Assembly: GCA_019241735.1 (NCBI GenBank)
Contig: JAFAWN010000037.1
Coordinates: 1-22,525, forward strand
Direction of reading: 5' to 3'
From: Terriglobales bacterium
GTDB lineage: Bacteria > Acidobacteriota > Terriglobia > Terriglobales > Acidobacteriaceae
DNA: 22,525 nt
The position numbers and the translations under genes were made by a program. Of this stretch, positions 14,425-20,771 are shown piece after piece. Numbering within the stretch: position 1 is the first letter of the stretch; each line of letters begins with the position of its first letter. The notes below the pieces were generated by a model. The model ran no database searches. It worked only from the letters and a program-made list of their open reading frames with translations, and had not been told where the DNA came from.

Positions 14425-14991
14425 TTACCGCTTCTTGTCACGCGATGCCGGAGGCACCATCCCCGCGACTCGGTAATAGACGGTCAGTTGTCCGTAAATC
14501 TCCGCTGAATGCTCGATAAAATCGTAGGCAAGATCGCCAAGCCGGGTCTGCTCGTGGCTGAATGGCGCTACGACTATGCTCGAAAGCCCCTCATCGCCTT
14601 TGGCTTGGATAGCAGACGCTCCGTCCGCAAATGACTTTTTAACAAATGCCACGACCTCCGCCTTGCTCTTGGGATGGTTGCCTTCATTCTCCATCGATGC
14701 TTTTCGTCCCAATGTTGTGTCCGCGAAGATTTGCACTGCCTGAGCGCTGTGGACCAGTCGCTCGGCAAAGCTCTGCACGCTGGCAGCGGGCTTGAAATCG
14801 TACTTCTCCTCGGGAAAGTCCTCGGCCATGGCTATAAGCTTCCCCCCCACCTCATTCCACCGTTCAAGCACCGCTTGGGATGGTGAGGCCGCCGCCTTGG
14901 ACGGCGCTTTCGACGCGCCCTGCGCAACCGCACTTATGCTCAAAGTACCCGAGAAAAAGATCAGTGCCGCAAATAACCTTACGTTTTTCAT
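14425..14991 (-). CDS. Exported DinB/YfiT-superfamily protein
   Basis: 188-residue protein with a clear signal peptide (residues 1 to about 25, hydrophobic RLFAALIFFSGTLSISAVAQG). An Ala/Ser/Pro linker follows, then a four-helix DinB-like domain (about 40-185). DinB-fold proteins usually bind a metal through three histidines. Here H81 (RLVHSAQ) and H161 (FIEHSAE) are present, but the position usually filled by the third His in the H-x3-H motif is Ile165 (EHSAEIYGQL). The ending VYYRVAGMVPPASR is the usual acidobacterial-type tail. A GGAG Shine-Dalgarno lies about 9 bases before the ATG. Reaction unknown; the missing ligand suggests altered or no metal binding. Confidence 0.82.
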   Translation of the reverse strand: MKNVRLFAALIFFSGTLSISAVAQGASKAPSKAAASPSQAVLERWNEVGGKLIAMAEDFPEEKYDFKPAASVQSFAERLVHSAQAVQIFADTTLGRKASMENEGNHPKSKAEVVAFVKKSFADGASAIQAKGDEGLSSIVVAPFSHEQTRLGDLAYDFIEHSAEIYGQLTVYYRVAGMVPPASRDKKR

Positions 14992-15166
14992 TTATTTTCT
15001 CCTGCTTTCTGTTGCGTCGCCATGTTACCGGAAAATTCGCATTCCAGTTGGCTCGTTGGCCGGAATTCTCGACCGCAAACTTGCATCCAACCTTGCTGAA
15101 ACCATTTCTAGCCTCTAGACTTGGAGTTTCGTCATTTCACCCATTACTCGCCTATAAAAGTCCCGG

Positions 15167-15181
15167 CCAAGCTCTGCTTGG
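15167..15181 (+). other. Hairpin in the leader of the lipoprotein gene
   Basis: Perfect inverted repeat CCAAGC-TCT-GCTTGG, 12 bases before the Shine-Dalgarno. A TATAAA box at 15153-15158, without a good -35, could start a transcript just ahead of it, putting the hairpin at the very 5' end of the mRNA. Such stems often stabilise mRNA ends. No T-run follows. Confidence 0.35.
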
Positions 15182-15193
15182 GCGGAGTCCGGC

Positions 15194-15200
15194 GGGGAGG
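15194..15200 (+). promoter_or_regulatory. Ribosome binding site fixing the lipoprotein start
   Basis: GGGGAGG is four bases before the ATG at 15205. It selects this internal ATG over the earlier TTG start at 15121, which has no ribosome site and would put 28 extra residues ahead of the signal peptide. Confidence 0.75.
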
Positions 15201-15204
15201 ATGC

Positions 15205-17328
15205 ATGCGCAGTTTGGGCCCGGCCATAGCGGCACCCATCATTTTTGCCTTCATAGTTTTAGGATTGTCCGCCTGCGGCAGCAGTCGCCGAACGGTCACC
15301 ACTTCGGTTCCGGCGTCCATTGTGTTAGGTCCTGGACCCACGGCCTCGATCGAACCGGGAATGACCATGATTTTCACCGCGACCCCGCAAAATAGTCAGG
15401 GTGCATCCATTTCCGCGCCAGTTTTTTTTTCCTCCAGCAACACCGCAGTAGTGACTATCGCCGCTAATGGGGTTGTTTGTGCCGGCACTTGGGACTCTCT
15501 GAATAACCCTACAAGGTGTACTCCGGGCCCAGTCGGCAGCGCACAGATCACTGCAACGTCCCAGGGCGTGAGCAGTCAGCCCATCACGGTGTACGTACAC
15601 CAGCACATTGACAGCATCACCGTGAGCCCCGCTCCCGGCCAGCCGCAGGTTTCGTGTGTTTCCAAAGGTCAGACGTTCAACTATCAGGCGCGGGCTTTCA
15701 GCCAGGGTTCCGATATCACCTCCACTGTCGGCCCGTTCAGCTGGCAGGCGGCCACGAATGCAAGCGTGGTGACGTTCAATACCGGCGCCTTGCCGGTCAA
15801 TCAAGTTCAAGCGACGGCCAATATACCCGGCACCGCTCCCATCTCTGCCAGCGCCGGCCCGACGAATAGTGTACCGGTGAATTTCATCACCTGCCCGGTC
15901 CAGTCCATCGTGCTCACCGTGACGTCCTCGACCGCAACCTCGAAAACAATAACGGCGACGGTCACCGACACGCAGAACATCGTGATTACTGGAGTGCCGC
16001 TGAGCTGGTGTTCGTCGCAACCTGCGTTGGTCAGCGTCGGCGGCAGCAACTGTGTTTTGTCCCCCGGCCCAGTTACTGCAAGCGCGTCGGTACCCGGGGC
16101 GGCTGCGGCTATAACCGCATCGTGTACTCCCGACGCGTGCAATATAGGATTCAGGCCCACGTTGCCCATCTATCCGGAGAACGTCATAACCTTGATCACC
16201 AATGGCACCGGCGTGCCCCAGGCCTCAACCGTATATGTAAGCAGCACCGGCTGCGGAACCACTGTGGCTTGTATCAGCACAGTCGTTCCCATCTCAGTTC
16301 CCGCAAACACTGTAGGACTGGCTGCCGGGTTGCCAGCTACACCGAACTCGCTGGTCTTTAATTTAGAAGGAACCAAAGCCTATCTGGGAACTGATTCCGG
16401 CGAACTTGGGACCAAGGGTTTGACCGTTCTTACCCCCGGCAATCCTCCCGGGATATCAGAATTTGCCTCGGCACCGGGTAAAGTACTCGCCATTTCCCCA
16501 GACGGAAATACCGTTATCACGTCTGACATCGTCGATACACCCAACCAGGTTTTCATTTTCAATACCACCACTAATTCGGCTACGGCCTTGCGCATCGACG
16601 GAGCCACGGCAGCAGATTTTTCCCCCGACAACCTCAAGGCATTCATAGTCGCGGGCAGCAACCTCTACGTGTATTCACGGCTCGACGCCTTGCGCACCAT
16701 CCCTCTAGCCGCTGTCGCGCGCGATGTTTCGTTCCTCAGTGAAGGCGCTTTTGGCTACCTCGCCGGAGGCACTCCTCAGGGTGTTGCTGTGTACAGAACT
16801 TGTGATGACACTCAAGCAGACGCCGTCAATACCTCCGGGATTCCGTCCTTTATCAAAACTCTTTTGGACGCCACAAAAGTTGTGGCGGTCAACTCGCCGG
16901 ATTTCGATATCATTCACGTGGACACTGCCCCTATCGGCTGCCATCCGACAGTTGCCGACAGCGTCAATGCGTTTGATTTGGGCGTTGGCAATTTCGTTGC
17001 GACCCAGCTCATCGTCTCCCCGGATGGGTCCACGGCTTACATACTGACTCAAAACCTCAGTAGTGTTCTGGTTTTCAACATCCCCAATCTGACGTCGACG
17101 CAAATCCCGCTGGCGAACAACGCAATTCCGCTTCGCGCCGCGCTCACGCCCGACGGGTCACTGCTGTACGTCGGCGCAAGTGACTACAACGTTCATGTGC
17201 TCGATACCATCTCCCTGCACGATATTCAGCAGATCCCGTTTGTGCAAAATCCCACGACACAGCAGGGAGGCTTGTGCGCCGCAGTCACATTCAGCTGTGA
17301 GCCGGATTTAATCGCTATCGCGCCGTGA
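15205..17328 (+). CDS. Lipoprotein with Ig-like repeats and a YVTN-type beta-propeller
   Basis: 707 residues from the chosen ATG. The N-terminus MRSLGPAIAAPIIFAFIVLGLSAC is a lipoprotein signal with lipobox LSAC and lipidated Cys24; the longer frame from 15121 would bury it. Residues about 30-330 hold several bacterial Ig-like (Big_2-type) modules, seen in repeats of the form SIVLxxxP...GxxxxFTATxxxxxGxxIS and SITVSPAPGQPQVS. The C-terminal half has propeller blades marked by AISPDGNTVI, DFSPDNLKAFI, IVSPDGSTAYIL and LTPDGSLLYVG. Cysteines are frequent and probably form disulphides. It is likely anchored at the cell surface or in the periplasm; ligand unknown. It diverges from the DinB-like gene and converges on nusB (133-base gap). 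The propeller type is inferred from the SPDG pattern. Confidence 0.85.
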   Translation: MRSLGPAIAAPIIFAFIVLGLSACGSSRRTVTTSVPASIVLGPGPTASIEPGMTMIFTATPQNSQGASISAPVFFSSSNTAVVTIAANGVVCAGTWDSLNNPTRCTPGPVGSAQITATSQGVSSQPITVYVHQHIDSITVSPAPGQPQVSCVSKGQTFNYQARAFSQGSDITSTVGPFSWQAATNASVVTFNTGALPVNQVQATANIPGTAPISASAGPTNSVPVNFITCPVQSIVLTVTSSTATSKTITATVTDTQNIVITGVPLSWCSSQPALVSVGGSNCVLSPGPVTASASVPGAAAAITASCTPDACNIGFRPTLPIYPENVITLITNGTGVPQASTVYVSSTGCGTTVACISTVVPISVPANTVGLAAGLPATPNSLVFNLEGTKAYLGTDSGELGTKGLTVLTPGNPPGISEFASAPGKVLAISPDGNTVITSDIVDTPNQVFIFNTTTNSATALRIDGATAADFSPDNLKAFIVAGSNLYVYSRLDALRTIPLAAVARDVSFLSEGAFGYLAGGTPQGVAVYRTCDDTQADAVNTSGIPSFIKTLLDATKVVAVNSPDFDIIHVDTAPIGCHPTVADSVNAFDLGVGNFVATQLIVSPDGSTAYILTQNLSSVLVFNIPNLTSTQIPLANNAIPLRAALTPDGSLLYVGASDYNVHVLDTISLHDIQQIPFVQNPTTQQGGLCAAVTFSCEPDLIAIAP

Positions 17329-17461
17329 GAAGATTCATCGGACGCCCAGGTTGAATCACTGCCCGTCACTGCTCTTCGTCATCCGAGCAATCGAGAAGCT
17401 CTGGATTTGAGAGGATGATCTAAATCGGCTTACGGGGAGGGTGCTGCTTCGCGCACCAGTT

Positions 17462-17896
17462 CTAATGGGGGATGACAGTCTGCCGGCTTTTCTCGAGGTC
17501 TCTTCCCACGCTGTCGAGCACTCCATTAACAAACTGCACCGATTCCGGACTGGAAAATTTCCGCGCAATTTCGAGGGCCTCATTAATCACCACTGCGCGC
17601 GGAGTGGACGGGAATCCCAGCAGTTCGGCGACCGCGGATCGCAGGATGTTGCGATCCACCGCGGACATCCGATCCATGCGCCAATGTTCCGCATGGTCTT
17701 CAATCAAGCTGTCAATTTCTGGCGTGCGATCGATCGCCACCCGGAACAAGTCGTCGGCGAAACCCTGCACCTCAGACTCTATTGAGCCGCGTTCATCCCA
17801 GAACGTGCGCCGCACATCGTCTAGTCCCTGCTTCCCCAGGTCAGCCTGAAAAAGCATTTGCAACGCCAGTTCGCGGGATTTTCTTCGCGTGCCCAT
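17462..17896 (-). CDS. nusB: Transcription antitermination factor NusB
   Basis: 144-residue all-helical protein that, with NusE (S10), binds boxA RNA during rRNA transcription. Typical features are the start MGTRRKSRELALQMLFQADL (1-20), the core WRMDRMSAVDRNILRSAVAELL (about 72-93), the Pro-Arg-Ala-Val-Ile-Asn-Glu-Ala segment (98-106) and FVNGVLDSVGRDL near the end. Length is normal. It lies 79 bases after ribH on the same strand, a very common bacterial pairing. No strong Shine-Dalgarno precedes the ATG. Confidence 0.97.
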   Translation of the reverse strand: MGTRRKSRELALQMLFQADLGKQGLDDVRRTFWDERGSIESEVQGFADDLFRVAIDRTPEIDSLIEDHAEHWRMDRMSAVDRNILRSAVAELLGFPSTPRAVVINEALEIARKFSSPESVQFVNGVLDSVGRDLEKSRQTVIPH

Positions 17897-17932
17897 GGAA
17901 TGGCATTAGTGTACAAGAATAAGGAACAAGTG

Positions 17933-17968
17933 GCTGGTAGAGTAGCTGGCAGAATAGCCGGCAATGAC
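17933..17968. repeat. Three imperfect 12-base tandem units between ribH and nusB
   Basis: Read on the plus strand, the units are GCTGGTAGAGTA, GCTGGCAGAATA and GCCGGCAATGAC. The first two differ at two positions and the third is more diverged. They fill half of the ribH-nusB spacer, ending about eight bases short of the ribH stop. Function unknown; likely local slippage. Confidence 0.45.
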
Positions 17969-17975
17969 TTGCAAA

Positions 17976-18557
17976 TTATTTCTTCGCGCGCGCTTTTGCG
18001 GAAGCAGTTTCACGCTCGCTGGACCGCCTGCGAATGGCTTTTTTTAGACTCGCCATTTCGACTGCCGCTAGCGCGGCGTCTAGTCCCTTGTTGCCCAACT
18101 TTAATCCCGCGCGGTCAATAGCTTGTTCCAGGGTATCGCAGGCAAGTACGCCGAACGCATGAGGCACTCCGGTTTCCTGCGCGGATTGCCCAATCCCGCG
18201 CGTAACCTCGTTGACGATTACATCGTAGTGCGCCGTGTCGCCTCGCAGCAGGCAGCCGAGGCAGACGATGGCATCATATTTTCTGGTTTCGGCAAGAGCC
18301 CGGGCGGCGGATGGAATCTCAAACGCCCCGGGAGTTCGAACAATTTCGATATTGCTTTCGCTGGCTCCAGCGCGCACGAGCCCATCGTATGCGCTGCGAA
18401 GCAATCTTTCCGTGATGAACTCATTAAACCGGGACACCACAATCCCAAATCGCAGATCGCGCGCATCCAATTTCCCCTCAAGCGCCTTTAACCGGGAATT
18501 TTTGGCAGAATTCAGCTTTGCGGAGTCCTTCGCCAACCAATCTTTTGCCGGGGACAT
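17976..18557 (-). CDS. ribH: 6,7-dimethyl-8-ribityllumazine synthase
   Basis: 193-residue lumazine synthase, the penultimate step of riboflavin synthesis (5-amino-6-ribitylaminouracil plus dihydroxybutanone phosphate). Core motifs are FGIVVSRFNEFIT (37-49), PGAFEIP (76-82), GDTAHYD with catalytic His110, and RAGLKLGNKG (149-158). The enzyme normally forms a 60-mer or pentamer. Compared with the usual ~155 residues, it has about 28 extra N-terminal residues rich in Lys/Ala/Ser and a basic C-terminal tail (RRRSSERETASAKARAKK). An internal start near residue 30 is not excluded. The ATG comes two bases after the crt stop, so translation is probably coupled. Confidence 0.96.
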   Translation of the reverse strand: MSPAKDWLAKDSAKLNSAKNSRLKALEGKLDARDLRFGIVVSRFNEFITERLLRSAYDGLVRAGASESNIEIVRTPGAFEIPSAARALAETRKYDAIVCLGCLLRGDTAHYDVIVNEVTRGIGQSAQETGVPHAFGVLACDTLEQAIDRAGLKLGNKGLDAALAAVEMASLKKAIRRRSSERETASAKARAKK

Positions 18558-18559
18558 CC

Positions 18560-19342
18560 TTACTTCCCCTTGAACTGCGCTGCCCGCTTTTCGAGAAATG
18601 CTTTTGTTCCTTCGTTCTTGTCTTCAGTCGCGCAGGAGACGCCAAAAAGCGCTGCCTCTATGTACAGGCCTTCGGCCAGACTGGTTTCCATACCTTTGTT
18701 GACCGCCTCCATTGCATACTGCACGGCCAGCGGTCCATTGCCGATGATTTTTTGAGCAATCGCTTCCGCCCGCGGAATCAGTTCCGCCGGTGCGGTAACT
18801 TCATTCACCAGGCCGATGCGGTGCGCTTCCTGGGCGGTAATCATTTCTCCCGCCAGCACCATCTGCATCGCGATTCCCTTCCCTACGAGGCGCGGCAGAC
18901 GCTGCGACCCCCCAAGTCCCGGGATAATCCCTAGCTTCACTTCCGGCTGCCCCAACTTCGCGTTATCGCTGGCCAGCCGCATGGTGCATGCCATGGCCAG
19001 CTCGCACCCCCCTCCCAGCGCAAAGCCATTGATGCACGCGATCACCGGCTTGCCGAGGTTTTCAATTAAATTGAGGACGCTCTGGCCGCGATGAGTGTAC
19101 GCCTTGCCTTGGACGCCATTCTGAGTGGATAGCTCACCAATGTCTGCGCCGGCAACAAAAGCTTTCTCCCCAGACCCGGTCAGAATCACCACCCGCAGTT
19201 TTTCATCCTTCTTTATTTCGTGGAACGCCGCTCGCAACTCCTCCATGGTCGCCATGTTGAGCGCATTGAGAACCTTGGGGCGGTTTACAGTCACATAGGC
19301 AATCGCGTTTTTCTTTTCAAACAGAATATTTTCGAACGTCAT
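18560..19342 (-). CDS. Enoyl-CoA hydratase / crotonase
   Basis: 260-residue crotonase-family enzyme that hydrates short-chain trans-2-enoyl-CoA to 3-hydroxyacyl-CoA. The oxyanion-hole segments are AFVAGADIGEL (61-71) and NGFALGGGCELAMA (105-118). The two catalytic glutamates are E114 and E134 (GQPEVKLGIIPGLGGSQRL). Length is normal for Crt-type hydratases. It follows hbd by 50 bases and precedes ribH by two, so it belongs to the same transcript. With hbd as neighbour, the pair carries out the two middle steps of C4 acyl-CoA oxidation, or of reduction toward butyryl-CoA. The direction cannot be told from sequence. Confidence 0.93.
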   Translation of the reverse strand: MTFENILFEKKNAIAYVTVNRPKVLNALNMATMEELRAAFHEIKKDEKLRVVILTGSGEKAFVAGADIGELSTQNGVQGKAYTHRGQSVLNLIENLGKPVIACINGFALGGGCELAMACTMRLASDNAKLGQPEVKLGIIPGLGGSQRLPRLVGKGIAMQMVLAGEMITAQEAHRIGLVNEVTAPAELIPRAEAIAQKIIGNGPLAVQYAMEAVNKGMETSLAEGLYIEAALFGVSCATEDKNEGTKAFLEKRAAQFKGK

Positions 19343-19392
19343 AATTTATTTCACACCGGGAAACTGGGATTCAGGCAAAGAGTTTCAAGACC

Positions 19393-20271
19393 TCAGAGCT
19401 TATTCGCCTTGAGATTGGCCGCGTCCGAATAATCGTAGAAGCCTTTCCCTGATTTTCTGCCGTACCAGCCGGCCATCACCAACCGCTTCAGCAGAGGAGG
19501 CGATGCGAAGCGCTGGTCCTTGAATTCGTCAAACATCACGTGGGTGATGTAATAGGTAGTGTCCAGTCCGACAAAATCCAGCAGGGTAAACGGACCCATC
19601 GGATATCCGCATCCCAGCTTCATCGAAGTGTCGATATCTTCGATCGATCCGACTCCTTCCTCGTAAGCGCGGATGGCATCGAGCAGATAGGGGACCAGAA
19701 GCCGGTTCACAATGAATCCAGTCTTATCGCTGGTTCGCACCGGCACCTTACCGAGTTTTTTTGTGAATTCATACGCAGACTCATAAACTTCATCCGCCGT
19801 GGCGATAGTCCGGACCACCTCGACCAGTTTCATCAGCGGAACCGGATTGAAAAAATGCATGCCCACGAAACGCTCCGCGCGTTTAGTGGCAGTCAGCAGT
19901 TCCGTAACCGAAATGGAGGAAGTGTTAGTGGCGAAAATCGCGGTTTTCTTAACGATCTCGTCAAGCGACGCATACATCTTCTTCTTCTCTTCTACATTCT
20001 CGATGATGGCTTCAATGACGATGTCGCAATCCGCCAAATCCTCTTTCTTGGTGGTGCCCTTAAGACGGGCGCGTACCGCAGCCGGTTCTTCTTTCAGCGT
20101 TCCCTTTTCTGAAAATTTCGCCAAAGATTTTTCGATTCCAGCAAATCCCTTATCGAGATACTTTTGCTCCATTTCCAGCACGGTGGTATCGAATCCGGCG
20201 GTGGCTGCGACCTGCGCAATTCCGGAGCCCATAAGGCCGCAACCCAGCACTGCGACTTTTTTTATTTCCAT
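19393..20271 (-). CDS. hbd: 3-hydroxybutyryl-CoA dehydrogenase
   Basis: 292-residue NAD(P)-dependent 3-hydroxyacyl-CoA dehydrogenase interconverting acetoacetyl-CoA and 3-hydroxybutyryl-CoA. The Rossmann motif is GCGLMGSG (10-17). Catalytic residues are S118 (NTSSIS), H139 (GMHFFNPVP), E151 and N189 (GFIVNR). The C-terminal domain has MGPFTLLDFVGLDT and the ending GRKSGKGFYDYS. Length is that of stand-alone Hbd, not of the fused FadB. An AAGGA Shine-Dalgarno precedes the ATG. It is the first gene of the hbd-crt-ribH-nusB run; a perfect palindrome lies 64-77 bases upstream of the ATG. Confidence 0.96.
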   Translation of the reverse strand: MEIKKVAVLGCGLMGSGIAQVAATAGFDTTVLEMEQKYLDKGFAGIEKSLAKFSEKGTLKEEPAAVRARLKGTTKKEDLADCDIVIEAIIENVEEKKKMYASLDEIVKKTAIFATNTSSISVTELLTATKRAERFVGMHFFNPVPLMKLVEVVRTIATADEVYESAYEFTKKLGKVPVRTSDKTGFIVNRLLVPYLLDAIRAYEEGVGSIEDIDTSMKLGCGYPMGPFTLLDFVGLDTTYYITHVMFDEFKDQRFASPPLLKRLVMAGWYGRKSGKGFYDYSDAANLKANKL

Positions 20272-20334
20272 GGGGATCGATCCTTCAAACCAGAATGTTT
20301 GGACGCTCTGGCGCGGATCAGTGTATCAGCGCGC

Positions 20335-20348
20335 AGCAGATTTCTGCT
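20335..20348. promoter_or_regulatory. Perfect palindrome upstream of hbd, possible operator
   Basis: AGCAGA-TT-TCTGCT, two 6-base arms around two bases, in the 107-base gap between the GGDEF gene stop and the hbd start. Its place ahead of a fatty-acid-type operon suits a dimeric repressor site. No regulator is identified and no clear promoter overlaps it. A second palindrome GGATCGATCC (20275-20284) sits beside the hbd Shine-Dalgarno. Confidence 0.3.
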
Positions 20349-20378
20349 ATGCGGACGCCATCTCACAATTGTTTGGAT

Positions 20379-20771
20379 TTACGCTACAGCGGCGGCAGCA
20401 GAGGATGCTGACAGGACTGTGATCTGATTCGCGCCGGCGGCGATGGCATTTTGCAGTGCTTGCTCCGCCCGGTTGATAACCTCGGTGACAATATCCACCG
20501 AATCGAAGTTTTGGTGAATGACGGCCTCGGCCAGCCCCGCGGCGAATGGCAACGCTGGTTGCTTCTCGGACGCCCGCAACTCTCCCATCAGGCGTTGCAG
20601 CTTTTCTACCGCCAGGACCGCTTCTTTTTCCGTCGTCTCTCCCAGAATGATAGCGACCGTAGTGGTTTCGTAACGAAATGCCAGATCGTTCTGCCGGATG
20701 TTGCCAGCAAACAGCTGGCCGATTTGCCGCATCGTAGCCTCTACCGCTTGTTCTCCAAATTCGCGCACCAT
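20379..20771 (-). CDS. C-terminal half of a degenerate GGDEF domain, separated by a frameshift
   Basis: 130 residues from the ATG at 20771, in a different frame from the preceding and overlapping 20741-22525 frame. The sequence (MVREFGEQAVEATMRQIGQLF, then IRQNDLAFRYETTTVAIILGETTEKEA, then AAGLAEAV and EVINRAEQALQNAIAAGANQI) is the second half of a GGDEF domain. The active-site loop that should read GGDEF reads ETTTV, so it cannot make cyclic di-GMP. It is very likely not a separate gene: one extra base in the GGG at 20785-20787 joins it smoothly to the upstream part. The ATG has no ribosome site of its own that I can see. Confidence 0.75.
   Translation of the reverse strand: MVREFGEQAVEATMRQIGQLFAGNIRQNDLAFRYETTTVAIILGETTEKEAVLAVEKLQRLMGELRASEKQPALPFAAGLAEAVIHQNFDSVDIVTEVINRAEQALQNAIAAGANQITVLSASSAAAAVA

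Noticed and set aside
15121..15204. Earlier TTG start for the lipoprotein, adding 28 residues
   Set aside because: It has no ribosome site, and it would bury the lipobox signal. GGGGAGG before 15205 and the signal-peptide layout favour the later ATG.
15325..16020. 231-codon minus-strand frame within the lipoprotein gene
   Set aside because: It is an antisense shadow with Arg/Gly-rich, non-protein-like composition.
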